Assembly (NCBI GenBank): GCA_945876565.1
Contig: CAMCOS010000020.1
Span: 1-41,971, forward strand
Length of the DNA stretch: 41,971 bases
Origin: Lautropia mirabilis
GTDB lineage: Bacteria; Pseudomonadota; Gammaproteobacteria; Burkholderiales; Burkholderiaceae_B
Direction: 5' to 3'
How positions within the stretch are numbered: the first letter of the stretch is position 1; each line of letters starts with the position of its first letter. The notes beneath the pieces are model-generated. The model saw nothing but the letters and a program-made list of their open reading frames with translations, did not search any database and was not told the origin of the DNA. A program made the position numbers and the translations under genes. Below, piece by piece: positions 1 to 7,953 of this stretch.

Positions 1-127
1 GCGACATGCTTAGTGCCGACGCAATCTCAGTGGCCTTCATGCCCTGGCGGTGCAAGCGTACCGCTTGCTTTCTGCGCTCGTGTTGCGCCTCTCGGGATAG
101 GCGCCTTCCGTCTTCTTTGGTATCCAT
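1..127 (-). CDS. IS630-like transposase, N-terminal fragment (runs off window)
   Basis: Only the first 42 codons are in the window; the gene continues past the left edge. The start ATG is at 127. The residues (GRRLSREAQ near the start, then a basic helix and QGMKATEIASALSMS) resemble the N-terminal helix-turn-helix of IS630-family transposases, which commonly open with a GRxLSxE-type stretch. This would be the DNA-binding part that recognises the element ends; the catalytic DDE domain lies outside. A very good sigma70 promoter ends almost at the ATG. No terminal inverted repeat or TA duplication could be identified in the flank, so the element boundary is unknown. It could also be another HTH protein; the family call is moderate. 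Confidence 0.55.
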   Translation of the reverse strand, partial: MDTKEDGRRLSREAQHERRKQAVRLHRQGMKATEIASALSMS

Positions 128-132
128 GCGCC

Positions 133-161
133 ATTGTAGGAAAACATTATCAAAATGTCAA
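133..161 (-). promoter_or_regulatory. Near-consensus sigma70 promoter of the IS630-like gene
   Basis: On the minus strand a perfect -35 TTGACA (156-161) is followed after exactly 17 bp by TACAAT (133-138). The expected transcription start is about position 125-127, at or beside the ATG at 127, so the message may be leaderless. Confidence 0.7.
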
Positions 162-275
162 CCCTTATTTGCCGAGTCTATAGGTTTGGCGGGCGTTTGG
201 TGTAAGGAGGGCAAAATTCGACTGCAAAACCCTGAAATTTAGGACAAATCTAGGACACGAGTCGAGGAAATGATT
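162..275. other. Non-coding stretch between IS-like gene and tRNA-Pro hairpin
   Basis: No convincing reading frame, RNA gene or attachment-site copy of the tRNA was found here. The only visible structure is a short direct repeat (TAGGACAA near 241 and TAGGACAC near 251). Part of it may belong to the terminal region of the neighbouring insertion sequence. Confidence 0.4.
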
Positions 276-308
276 AAGGGGCTACAGCCTTGTGAACTGT
301 AACCCCTT
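276..308 (-). terminator. Hairpin downstream of tRNA-Pro, probable terminator
   Basis: A 12-bp stem (276-287 with 297-308, one G-T wobble) encloses a 9-nt loop just downstream of the tRNA. The T-tract on the minus side is weak (AATCATTT), so it may act more as a processing or stabilising hairpin than as a strong intrinsic terminator. Confidence 0.5.
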
Positions 309-316
309 GATTTTAC

Positions 317-395
<79 letters not shown>

Positions 396-402
396 GCTTA
401 AG

Positions 403-408
403 ATTGTA
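403..408 (-). promoter_or_regulatory. Possible -10 element of tRNA-Pro
   Basis: TACAAT on the minus strand lies 9 bp upstream of the mature tRNA 5' end (393), about where a tRNA -10 box belongs. No good -35 is present at 16-18 bp, so this is a weak call. Confidence 0.3.
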
Positions 409-429
409 GCAGAACGGCAACCCTGCTGC

Positions 430-807
430 TCAGACGCTTCTAAGCAAATTGGAAATATCGATCAACTCAGCCCGCAAGGCTTGTAATTCCTTTGCGGTGA
501 ACCGAACAGCCGCATCAGGATCGGCTTGTGTATCGCGTCCGTCAGCAAGCCGATTGCGCGCACCACTGATCGTGAAGCCCTGCTCGTAGAGCAGTTCACG
601 AATCTTGCGAATCAGCAGCACCTCGTGGTGCTGGTAATAACGGCGGTTACCACGCCGTTTGATCGGCTTGAGTTGCGTGAACTCCTGCTCCCAATAGCGC
701 AGCACATGGGGCTTGACCGCACACAACTCGCTGACCTCACCAATGGTGAAGTAGCGTTTGGCTGGAATAGCTGGCAAAGCGATAGTTGGCGTTTCAGTCT
801 GAGTCAT
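430..807 (-). CDS. MerR-family transcriptional regulator downstream of ihfA
   Basis: A 125-residue MerR-type regulator. The winged helix-turn-helix is visible in the first half: YFTIGEVSELC, then VLRYWEQEF, then the RRGNRRYY wing typical of the family. The C-terminal part is a short helical region (about residues 65-125) with no cysteine cluster, so it does not look like a metal sensor. It belongs to the MerR group found directly behind ihfA and beside tRNA-Pro in many betaproteobacteria; its target genes are not evident. I start at the ATG at 807 (MTQTETP). An in-frame GTG at 822 would add five residues; neither has a strong Shine-Dalgarno. The gap to ihfA is under 35 bp, so it is probably cotranscribed with pheST-ihfA. 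Confidence 0.85.
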   Translation of the reverse strand: MTQTETPTIALPAIPAKRYFTIGEVSELCAVKPHVLRYWEQEFTQLKPIKRRGNRRYYQHHEVLLIRKIRELLYEQGFTISGARNRLADGRDTQADPDAAVRFTAKELQALRAELIDISNLLRSV

Positions 808-837
808 GGTTTGTACTGACACTTTACGCGTTCGATT

Positions 838-1170
838 CTAGCCCAATAGTGGATCTGAGGTGCCAACGCTATCGTCATGTACTTCGATGGCGAGTTTTAA
901 CTTTTGGCTCGAGTGAAAGGTCACTACACGACGAGCCGAGATTGGAATGATTTCGCCAGTCTTTGGGTTACGTCCTGGTCTGGCCGGTTTGTCTCGGACC
1001 TGGAAATTCCCAAAGCCAGAGAGCTTCACGTGGTCGCCTTGTTCCAAGGACTCCCGAATCTGATCAAAAAATGTCTCAACGATATCCTTCGATTCGCGCT
1101 TATTGAGGCCCACTCGTTCAAACAGCGCTTCTGCAAGCTCTGCCTTGGTCAATGTTTGAGTATCTAGCAT
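838..1170 (-). CDS. ihfA: Integration host factor subunit alpha
   Basis: The 110-residue protein is the alpha subunit of the IHF heterodimer, which bends DNA sharply at specific sites and assists sigma54 promoters, recombination and replication. It shows the DNABII fold: N-terminal helices ([20 protein letters not shown]), then [13 protein letters not shown] and the [10 protein letters not shown] arm whose proline intercalates into the minor groove, and a basic C-terminal helix. About ten extra C-terminal residues ([11 protein letters not shown]) follow the conserved core. It sits 9 bp after pheT, and its Shine-Dalgarno (TAGGAG) overlaps the pheT stop codon, the usual pheT-ihfA coupling. IHF could act at the sigma54 promoter of glnK in this window, but no site was identified. 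Confidence 0.97.
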   Translation of the reverse strand: MLDTQTLTKAELAEALFERVGLNKRESKDIVETFFDQIRESLEQGDHVKLSGFGNFQVRDKPARPGRNPKTGEIIPISARRVVTFHSSQKLKLAIEVHDDSVGTSDPLLG

Positions 1171-1179
1171 ATATCGCTC

Positions 1180-3597
1180 CTAACGCTGACGCGCGCCATG
1201 GGTATTCTCAATGGCTTGTCGTATCAACGACAAACAGTGCTCCACTCGCTCATCCTCGAGCGTGACCTCTGAATCTTGTAGCCAAAAGCGAAACGCCAGA
1301 CTGACCTGCCCCGATAATGCCTGCTCGGTTTGTTCTTTGGGATGCCAAACATCAAAAAGCTGCTTGTGAATGACAACCGACAAATCGGGGCTACTGGCAA
1401 TAGTCGTCTCGATGGTATCAAGGATCTGGCCAACAGCAATATCCGAGGAAACCCATAGTGCCATGTCGCGCTGCACCACTGGCTGCTTGGATAAGGCTTT
1501 GGGTTGTGGCAAACCCACATCACTGAGTGGCTGAACATCGAGCTCAAACAAAACGGGTGCACTTTGCAAACCATCGGCTCTGGCCCACTTGGGATGAAGC
1601 TCACCAATGACACCACAAGGCTTGCCATCGAACTTGATCTGTGCGCTACGCCCAGGGTGAAGCAACGGATGCTCAATTGCTTCAAATCGGAGATTGGCCA
1701 GATGCTTGCCAAACAAAACTTCGATATCACGCTTGACATCAAAAAAGTCAACATGACGGCTTTGCAGGCCCCACTGCTCAGACGCCGACGGCCCCCAGGC
1801 GGCGCCAGCGAGCTTGACGGCCTGACAAACACCCGCCACCATCAAGTCAGATGCCTTAACGGCTGGATCACGGACAAATGTGCGGCCAATCTCAAATACC
1901 CGCACGCGCGATTGACGTCGATTGGCGTTGTAAACGACATTGGCAACCAAGGAAGGCAGCAACGAAGATCGCATGACCGACATTTGACTGGCGATGGGGT
2001 TAAGCAACACGATCGGATCTGATTGACCGAGTCGATCAATCTCCCAATGACGATCCACAAACGAAAAATTGATTACCTCTTGGTAGTCACGCTCAACCAT
2101 GGTTTGCCGCAAAGCGTGCTGCCCTCGCGCCGCTTCAGGCTTGAAATGCATCTTGGCACTCGCCACAGGCGGACGCGCCGGAATATTGTCAAACCCAACC
2201 ATCCGGGCGACCTCTTCGATCAAGTCCTCTTCGATGTCGAGATCAAACCGATAAGACGGTGGCGTCACAACAAAAGCGTCGTCCGTGGTCGTAAAGTCAA
2301 ATCCCAAGCGCTTAAATACCCCGGCAACTTCTTCGCCCTGAATTTCCATGCCTAGAATCTTTTGACAACGCGACAAGCGCATGGTGACTGGTGATCGTTT
2401 CGGCAAAAGCAATGTTTGGTCATCGATCGGCCCCGCCTGTCCACCACATACCTCAAGAACCAGGGCTGTCAATCGATCCAGATCTTCTGAAATGTTGGCG
2501 AAGTCCACACCGCGTTCAAATCGATGCGCAGCCTCGGATGTCAACTTAAGCAACCTTGTTCGCCCTGCAATCGCATCGGGCCACCAGAATGCCGCTTCGA
2601 GGTATACGTTTTGAGTATCAAGACCGACCGCTGTCTCATCCCCACCCATAATGCCAGCCAGGCTCTCGATGCGATCGCCAGCCGTGATCACGCCCATTTG
2701 GGGCGACAGCTCAACCGTATCACCGTTCAGCAACTTCAGTGTTTCTCCGGCATTAGCCCAACGCACCGTCAATTCGGTCGCGCTCATTTTGTCTAAATCA
2801 AACACATGCGTCGGACGACCACGCTCGAGCATCAAATAATTGGAAACATCGACCAAAGCTGAAACGCTTCTTTGCCCTGCCCGTTCCAGGCGCTGAACCA
2901 TCCAGGCTGGGGTCTGCGCACGGGCATTCACGCCACGCACCACGCGACCAGCAAATCGCCCGCAAAGGTCATTTGCTTGAACCTTGACCGTGAGCCGGTC
3001 TGGGATGGTGACCGCAACCGATGGGGCCGGACTGTCTTTAAGCTCGAGCTCGTTCAGTGCGGCGACTTCCCGAGCGACCCCCAGAATGGAAAGGCAATCG
3101 GCCCGATTGGGTGTGAGCTTTAAGGTCAGAATCGACTCATTGAGTACAAGCGCTTCACGCAAGTCTGCACCAATTGGCATCGATAGCGGCAAAGACATCA
3201 AACCACTGTGATCTTGTGACAAGCCAAGCTCTTTGGCCGAGCACAGCATGCCTGCTGAGTCGACCCCACGCATCGTTGCTGTGCCAATCCTTAATCCACC
3301 AGGCAACATCGCGCCAACTTTGGCCAATGGCACCAGCATACCTTGCGCTGCGTTGGGTGCGCCACAAACGATCTGCAAGGGCTCACCACCGGCAGTCACC
3401 TGACACACTCTAAGCTTGTCCGCGTTCGGATGGGGTGCCACGGCGTCAATTCGAGCGATCACGACACCAGAAAACGCCGGTGCTGCAGGCTCAATCTCTT
3501 CAACCTCTAAACCAGCCATCGTCAATTGATCAGCCAACCCCTCTGTTGTCACACAGGGATCGACAAACGCTCTTAGCCAAGATTCAGGAAATTGCAT
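1180..3597 (-). CDS. pheT: Phenylalanyl-tRNA synthetase beta subunit
   Basis: This 805-residue protein is the beta chain of the (alpha-beta)2 class II enzyme that charges tRNA-Phe; it carries editing and tRNA-binding functions. Length matches bacterial PheT (about 790-810). Domains in order: a tRNA-binding EMAP/OB domain at about 40-150, the B3/B4 editing region at about 210-390 (RFAGRVVRG, SNYLMLERGRPTHVFD, GIMGGDETAV), the B5 domain at about 400-475, a catalytic-like core at about 480-700, and a C-terminal FDX-ACB anticodon-binding domain (VVQRDMALWV to the end). It follows pheS after about 80 bp and is translationally linked to ihfA. Nothing is truncated. Confidence 0.98.
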   Translation of the reverse strand: MQFPESWLRAFVDPCVTTEGLADQLTMAGLEVEEIEPAAPAFSGVVIARIDAVAPHPNADKLRVCQVTAGGEPLQIVCGAPNAAQGMLVPLAKVGAMLPGGLRIGTATMRGVDSAGMLCSAKELGLSQDHSGLMSLPLSMPIGADLREALVLNESILTLKLTPNRADCLSILGVAREVAALNELELKDSPAPSVAVTIPDRLTVKVQANDLCGRFAGRVVRGVNARAQTPAWMVQRLERAGQRSVSALVDVSNYLMLERGRPTHVFDLDKMSATELTVRWANAGETLKLLNGDTVELSPQMGVITAGDRIESLAGIMGGDETAVGLDTQNVYLEAAFWWPDAIAGRTRLLKLTSEAAHRFERGVDFANISEDLDRLTALVLEVCGGQAGPIDDQTLLLPKRSPVTMRLSRCQKILGMEIQGEEVAGVFKRLGFDFTTTDDAFVVTPPSYRFDLDIEEDLIEEVARMVGFDNIPARPPVASAKMHFKPEAARGQHALRQTMVERDYQEVINFSFVDRHWEIDRLGQSDPIVLLNPIASQMSVMRSSLLPSLVANVVYNANRRQSRVRVFEIGRTFVRDPAVKASDLMVAGVCQAVKLAGAAWGPSASEQWGLQSRHVDFFDVKRDIEVLFGKHLANLRFEAIEHPLLHPGRSAQIKFDGKPCGVIGELHPKWARADGLQSAPVLFELDVQPLSDVGLPQPKALSKQPVVQRDMALWVSSDIAVGQILDTIETTIASSPDLSVVIHKQLFDVWHPKEQTEQALSGQVSLAFRFWLQDSEVTLEDERVEHCLSLIRQAIENTHGARQR

Positions 3598-3679
3598 AAT
3601 TCAACTCAGTCGATAATGTGGTTGCGCCGTCAATAGATTGCTCGGCTGGTGCACGGTTCGCGCAATCAAACCATGATTG

Positions 3680-4702
3680 TTATTCGGCGAACTGCGCCAG
3701 AAAGCGCAGGTCGCCCTCAAAAAACTGCCGCAGGTCATGCACGCCGTAACGCAACATGGTTAAACGTTCTAGGCCAGAACCAAAGGCGAATCCAATGTAG
3801 CGCTCTGGGTCAAGCCCAAAATTACGGATGACATCAGGATGCACTTGCCCGGCACCGGAGATTTCAAGCCAGCGTCCCTCGTTTGGACCACTGGTAAACA
3901 TCATGTCGATTTCCGCTGAAGGCTCAGTAAACGGAAAAAACGATGGCCTGAATCGAATCTTCAGGTCATCGGTCTCAAAAAAACAACGCATGAAGTCCGT
4001 GTAGACACCTTTGAGATCAGCAAAGGAGATATTCTCTTCAATCCAAAGACCTTCAACCTGATGAAACATGGGTGAATGGGTCGCATCGCTATCAACCCGG
4101 TAAGTGCGCCCTGGCGCGATGACCTTGATGGGCGGCTTTTTCATCCGGGCATACCGGACTTGCATTGGACTGGTATGGGTGCGCAACAACAACGGCAACC
4201 CATCATCGTCTTTCATGTCAATATAAAACGTATCCTGCATTGAGCGGGCCGGATGATTCAACGGGTTGTTTAACGCCGTGAAGTTGGTCCAGTCGTTTTC
4301 AATCTCAGGGCCATCGGCCACGTCAAATCCGATTGAACCGAAGATGGCTTCCACTCGTTGCCAGGTACGAATCACTGGGTGAATGGCACCGACGCCCAAG
4401 CCGCGGCCAGGCAAAGAGACATCAATGGTCTGCCCAACCAGTTCCTTCGCTAGCGCTGCATCGGCCAACGCCTGTCGCCTTGCCGTGAGCGCGGCCTCAA
4501 TCGACTGTTTAGCCTCATTGATGCGCGCGCCTTCGGATTTGCGCTGCTCTAAATCAAGCTTTGCCAAGCCTTTCATCAAATCAGTCAGCGCGCCTTGCTT
4601 ACCAAGGTACTTGGCCTTGGCGTTCTCTAGGCTGGCAACATCGGCAGCGCCTTCGAACGCTTCGCTAGCTTCTAAGACAAGGTGTTGTAGTGTGTCGGAC
4701 AT
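3680..4702 (-). CDS. pheS: Phenylalanyl-tRNA synthetase alpha subunit
   Basis: The 340-residue alpha chain holds the class II aminoacylation site for phenylalanine. An N-terminal coiled coil (about 1-90) contacts tRNA, followed by the catalytic core. Motif 2 is around [23 protein letters not shown]; the FTEPSAEID stretch lines the Phe pocket; motif 3 is [18 protein letters not shown] near the C-terminus. Length is typical (about 330-350). A terminator after rplT and a possible promoter just upstream suggest pheST can be transcribed independently of rpmI-rplT. No Phe-rich leader peptide for attenuation, as in E. coli, was seen in the 140-bp gap. Confidence 0.98.
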   Translation of the reverse strand: MSDTLQHLVLEASEAFEGAADVASLENAKAKYLGKQGALTDLMKGLAKLDLEQRKSEGARINEAKQSIEAALTARRQALADAALAKELVGQTIDVSLPGRGLGVGAIHPVIRTWQRVEAIFGSIGFDVADGPEIENDWTNFTALNNPLNHPARSMQDTFYIDMKDDDGLPLLLRTHTSPMQVRYARMKKPPIKVIAPGRTYRVDSDATHSPMFHQVEGLWIEENISFADLKGVYTDFMRCFFETDDLKIRFRPSFFPFTEPSAEIDMMFTSGPNEGRWLEISGAGQVHPDVIRNFGLDPERYIGFAFGSGLERLTMLRYGVHDLRQFFEGDLRFLAQFAE

Positions 4703-4720
4703 GGCTGGTCGTTAGTTCTG

Positions 4721-4749
4721 AATATAGGGCGCTTGCGTAAATGTGTCGC
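4721..4749 (-). promoter_or_regulatory. Candidate sigma70 promoter of pheST
   Basis: On the minus strand GCGACA (4744-4749) and TATATT (4721-4726) are separated by 17 bp, directly behind the rplT terminator and about 20 bp from the pheS start. Four of six -35 and five of six -10 bases match consensus. The short leader fits a simple promoter. Confidence 0.4.
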
Positions 4750-4781
4750 AAAAACGAACGGAGCCTTAAAGGCTCCGTTCG
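4750..4781 (-). terminator. Intrinsic terminator after rplT
   Basis: A perfect 11-bp stem (4755-4765 with 4771-4781) with a 5-nt loop is followed on the minus strand by a TTTTTG run. It ends the rpmI-rplT transcript before pheS. Confidence 0.85.
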
Positions 4782-4841
4782 CAAGGTATTAACGCTAATC
4801 GTGTCAGGGGCAATGTTCAAGCGCCTGCTTGAACAAACCAC

Positions 4842-5201
4842 TTACGCCGAGAGCGCTGATTTGGCTTGATTGACGATGGCTGCGAAACCAGCCTTGTCGT
4901 GAACAGCCATGTCAGCCAACACCTTGCGATCAAGCTCGATGGCCGCTTTCTTCAGGCCAGCGATGAAGGTGCTGTAGCTCACGCCATGCTCGCGCGTTGC
5001 CGCGTTGATACGCGTGATCCAAAGCGCGCGGAAGGTGCGCTTCTTATTGCGACGGTCGCGATAGGCGTACTGACCAGCGCGCATAACAGCTTGTTTGGCA
5101 ATACGAAATACATTGCCACGGCGACCGCGATATCCTTTTGCAGCGGCGATAACTTTCTTGTGACGGGCACGTGCGGTAACTCCGCGCTTAACTCGGGGCA
5201 T
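4842..5201 (-). CDS. rplT: 50S ribosomal protein L20
   Basis: This 119-residue protein is L20, which binds 23S rRNA early in large-subunit assembly and, in E. coli and Bacillus, represses its own operon by binding the rpmI leader RNA. The sequence is typical: [16 protein letters not shown] start, the long basic helix ([16 protein letters not shown]), [10 protein letters not shown], and the globular C-terminus with LWITRINAA. It starts 12 bp after rpmI. In this genome rpmI-rplT is detached from infC, so any L20 feedback would act on the separate rpmI leader. Confidence 0.98.
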   Translation of the reverse strand: MPRVKRGVTARARHKKVIAAAKGYRGRRGNVFRIAKQAVMRAGQYAYRDRRNKKRTFRALWITRINAATREHGVSYSTFIAGLKKAAIELDRKVLADMAVHDKAGFAAIVNQAKSALSA

Positions 5202-5213
5202 TTCAGTCTCCTA

Positions 5214-5411
5214 TCAGGCAAACGGCATCATGGCGCGTACGGACGCGACATCAGATGCATGAACAGCAGCCGAGCCGCGCAGGTGACGCTTGTTCTTGGT
5301 GGTTTTTTTGGTCAGGATGTGACGCTTGAAAGCCTGACCACGCTTGATGGAGCCACTGCCCCGCACTGAAAAGCGCTTGGCAGCGCCTTTCTTGGTTTTC
5401 ATCTTCGGCAT
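5214..5411 (-). CDS. rpmI: 50S ribosomal protein L35
   Basis: The 65-residue L35 starts at the ATG at 5411 ([14 protein letters not shown]); an upstream in-frame extension to 5483 has no family support. The rest ([23 protein letters not shown]) is the standard L35 sequence. Normally it follows infC, but here the upstream neighbour is ubiK, and infC lies 6 kb away. It needs its own promoter and has an unusually long candidate leader containing 16-bp direct repeats. Confidence 0.97.
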   Translation of the reverse strand: MPKMKTKKGAAKRFSVRGSGSIKRGQAFKRHILTKKTTKNKRHLRGSAAVHASDVASVRAMMPFA

Positions 5412-5504
5412 GATGTTTCCAGTTATGTCATGTCGCCTAGGTGACTTGCCGCCGTTGGCAAGTGCTTTTCGACCCGACCACACTTGTTTTTCCTAAAAGA
5501 CGCA

Positions 5505-5555
5505 ATCGCTACCCTACGGCATTGCTACCCGACGCCATTGCTACACTTTGCTACC
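5505..5555. repeat. 16-bp imperfect tandem repeats in the rpmI leader
   Basis: Units ATCGCTACCCTACGGC (5505-5520) and ATTGCTACCCGACGCC (5521-5536) are followed by a partial third (ATTGCTACACTTTGCT, 5537-5552). They lie about 95-145 bp upstream of rpmI within the inferred leader. A role in L20 feedback or as a protein site is possible but unproven. Confidence 0.6.
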
Positions 5556-5645
5556 GTGAACACTCAGGTGCTGCGAGGACTCAAGTACTGCGCTGAAACA
5601 CAGTTAATTCACTGTAGCTGCACAGCGTATTTAGGAAAGCCTTTG

Positions 5646-5673
5646 ATTGTATAGTATTTTTGGACTTTGTTCA
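5646..5673 (-). promoter_or_regulatory. Candidate sigma70 promoter of rpmI-rplT
   Basis: On the minus strand TGAACA (5668-5673), a 16-bp spacer and TACAAT (5646-5651) lie between ubiK and rpmI. The implied leader of about 225 nt before the L35 start is long enough to hold a regulatory RNA structure. Confidence 0.4.
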
Positions 5674-5702
5674 GGCTTGTGCCGTGGTCGGACTACGAAA
5701 AG

Positions 5703-5960
5703 TTAGCCTTTGCTATTTTCGAGCGCCGTTATGCGCTGCTCTAGCGCTTGGATTTGACGCTCCAATCCATTTGCCTTCTCAATGGCCTGGCGCAATAAGT
5801 CTGACTGAATATCAAACTCCTCCCTCGTCACGAGTTCAAGCTTGCTGAAGGCTTGCGTCATGAATGCTTTGACGTTGCGCTCCACCTCCGCAGCGGGACT
5901 GCGCGCAATTAAGTCAGAGACGTTTTTTTGAAAGGCGTCTAGCCAAGGATTCGTTTGCAT
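5703..5960 (-). CDS. ubiK: UbiK-like accessory factor (BMFP/YqiC family)
   Basis: An 85-residue protein of the BMFP/YqiC family. In Enterobacteria UbiK binds UbiJ and helps the ubiquinone biosynthesis complex under oxygen. Visible features: MQTNPWLDAFQKNVSDLI start, the REEFDIQSDLL segment, and a C-terminal coiled coil (LERQIQALEQRITALE) for trimerisation. The start at 5960 has a Shine-Dalgarno AGGTG five bases upstream and matches family N-termini; upstream in-frame codons to 6059 are rejected. It is divergent from glnK, a pairing common in Burkholderiales, so it probably travelled with the glnK-amtB block that now splits infC from rpmI. Confidence 0.88.
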   Translation of the reverse strand: MQTNPWLDAFQKNVSDLIARSPAAEVERNVKAFMTQAFSKLELVTREEFDIQSDLLRQAIEKANGLERQIQALEQRITALENSKG

Positions 5961-6095
5961 ATTGGCACCTATTGGTAAGTTTGCCCTGATTTTAGCCGCT
6001 CGCGTCATTCCACACCACTGCGCACAGTTTTGCTCGCAGTTTTGATTGCTGAGGATCAATCTTCTGCGATTACGCTGCGGTGCAATGCATTATAA

Positions 6096-6110
6096 GCACC
6101 ACTATAGTGC
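6096..6110 (+). promoter_or_regulatory. Probable NtrC binding site upstream of glnK
   Basis: GCACCACTATAGTGC matches the NtrC dyad GCACCA-N3-TGGTGC at 11 of 12 arm positions. Its centre is about 95 bp upstream of the predicted sigma54 transcription start, a normal enhancer distance. Confidence 0.65.
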
Positions 6111-6137
6111 AACATATGAAATCAACCCCTCAATAAA

Positions 6138-6152
6138 GCACCAATATGAGGC
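6138..6152 (+). promoter_or_regulatory. Second, weaker NtrC-like half-dyad
   Basis: GCACCAATATGAGGC has a perfect left arm and a degenerate right arm (4 of 6). It lies 42 bp after the stronger site, four helical turns away, which would allow cooperative binding on one DNA face. Confidence 0.4.
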
Positions 6153-6171
6153 AAAAAAATCGCATTTAAAG

Positions 6172-6188
6172 TTGGCATGGCATTTGCT
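6172..6188 (+). promoter_or_regulatory. Sigma54 (RpoN) promoter of glnK-amtB
   Basis: TTGGCATGGCATTTGCT fits the -24/-12 consensus YTGGCACG-N4-TTGCW with one mismatch and exact spacing. The expected start is near 6199, about 30 bp before the glnK ATG. Together with the NtrC-like dyads it predicts induction on nitrogen limitation. Confidence 0.85.
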
Positions 6189-6216
6189 TGATCTTATTCA
6201 CCCGTTCCCTGACTAA

Positions 6217-6567
<351 letters not shown>

Positions 6568-6584
6568 CCGAAAGGAAAATCACG

Positions 6585-7829
6585 ATGAATACCGAAATTA
6601 TTGACGTGGCAGCACAGTTTTTTCAATTGCAGTATGCACTCGACACGTTTTACTTCCTGGTTTGCGGCGCATTGGTGATGTGGATGGCAGCTGGCTTTTC
6701 GATGCTTGAAGCCGGTCTGGTGCGCGCCAAAAACACCACTGAAATCCTCACCAAAAACATCCTTCTATACGCAATCGCTTGCACGATGTACATGATTGTT
6801 GGCTACAGCATTATGTATGACGGCGGCTTTTTGCTCTCAGGCATCACCGGGGATGGCGTTGCAGACGAGGCGACCTATGCCCCGTCGGCAGACTTCTTCT
6901 TCCAAGTGGTGTTCGTTGCCACAGCGATGTCGATTGTTTCAGGTGCGGTGGCTGAACGCATGAAACTTTGGGCATTTGCGCTCTTTGCCGTTGTCATGAC
7001 TGGAGTAATCTACCCAATGGAAGGTTCTTGGACCTGGGGTGGCCAGTCCGTCTTTGGCATGTACAGCCTTGGTGACTTGGGCTTTCTGGACTTCGCGGGC
7101 TCTGGCATTGTGCACTTAGCTGGTGCAGCTGCGGCACTGGCTGGGGTCATCTTGCTGGGCGCGCGAAAAGGCAAGTACGGTGAGAATGGTGAAGCTCGGG
7201 CTATTCCTGGCGCGAACCTGCCATTGGCTACGTTGGGTACGTTTGTATTGTGGCTCGGCTGGTTTGGTTTTAATGGTGGTTCAGTGCTCGCGACAGCTTC
7301 GGTTGAATCAGCCAACAGTGTTGCCGTGGTTTTCATGAACACCAACGCAGCAGCAGCTGGCGGTGTAATTGCGGCACTCATCGTGGCAAAACTGATGTTT
7401 GGCAAGGCCGATTTGACCATGATTCTGAACGGTGCCTTGGCAGGCTTGGTGGCGATTACGGCTGGGCCAGACTCACCGTCACCTTTGGCAGCCACACTGA
7501 TTGGCGCGGCTGGCGGTGTACTGGTTGTGTTCTCGATTCTGGGCCTGGACAAGCTTAAGATCGATGACCCAGTCGGTGCCATTTCCGTCCACGGCGTGGT
7601 TGGAATCTGGGGCTTGCTTGCCGTACCGCTGACCAATGAGGAGGCCACCTTCACGGCTCAGATCATTGGCGCACTGACAATTTTTGTCTGGGTCTTTGTG
7701 GCGAGCTTGATTGTCTGGGGCATTATCAAAGTCATCATGGGTATCCGAGTCAGCGAAGAGGAAGAGTATCAAGGTGTTGATATTGCCGAATGCGGCATGG
7801 AAGCCTACCCGGAATTCACGATGAAGTGA
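6585..7829 (+). CDS. amtB: Ammonium transporter AmtB
   Basis: This 414-residue Amt/Mep/Rh transporter conducts ammonium across the inner membrane as a trimer; 11 hydrophobic segments are evident. The twin pore histidines are recognisable in GIVHLAGAAAALAG and SVHGVVGIWGLL, and the signature region AMSIVSGAVAERMK is present. The protein starts directly with a short region before FYFLVCGALVMWMAAGFSMLEAGLVR, with no cleavable signal peptide, unlike E. coli AmtB. Its start has Shine-Dalgarno AAAGGAAAA. It is cotranscribed with glnK, so GlnK gating is expected. A strong bidirectional terminator follows. In relatives gshA often follows amtB; here it is missing. Confidence 0.95.
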   Translation: MNTEIIDVAAQFFQLQYALDTFYFLVCGALVMWMAAGFSMLEAGLVRAKNTTEILTKNILLYAIACTMYMIVGYSIMYDGGFLLSGITGDGVADEATYAPSADFFFQVVFVATAMSIVSGAVAERMKLWAFALFAVVMTGVIYPMEGSWTWGGQSVFGMYSLGDLGFLDFAGSGIVHLAGAAAALAGVILLGARKGKYGENGEARAIPGANLPLATLGTFVLWLGWFGFNGGSVLATASVESANSVAVVFMNTNAAAAGGVIAALIVAKLMFGKADLTMILNGALAGLVAITAGPDSPSPLAATLIGAAGGVLVVFSILGLDKLKIDDPVGAISVHGVVGIWGLLAVPLTNEEATFTAQIIGALTIFVWVFVASLIVWGIIKVIMGIRVSEEEEYQGVDIAECGMEAYPEFTMK

Positions 7830-7870
7830 TCGTGACTCAGGCAACACCGTAGGTTCAGTACTTTGTTGCA

Positions 7871-7907
7871 AAAAAAGAGTGAGCAGCCTAGCTGCTCACT
7901 CTTTTTT
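7871..7907. terminator. Bidirectional intrinsic terminator between amtB and ptsI
   Basis: A perfect 17-bp inverted repeat (7871-7887 with 7891-7907) around a CTA loop is bounded by A6 on one side and T6 on the other, so it works for both convergent operons. Confidence 0.93.
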
Positions 7908-7953
7908 ATTGGGTCAAACTAACGTTGAACGGTTCTCTGACAGTCAGACTTCA

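Noticed and set aside
5412-5483. N-terminal extension of L35
   Set aside because: The family protein starts at MPKMKTKKG; the extension has no similarity.
7010-7654. 214-codon minus-strand frame opposite amtB
   Set aside because: Low-complexity Ala/Pro/Ser translation caused by the codon pattern of amtB; no start signal.
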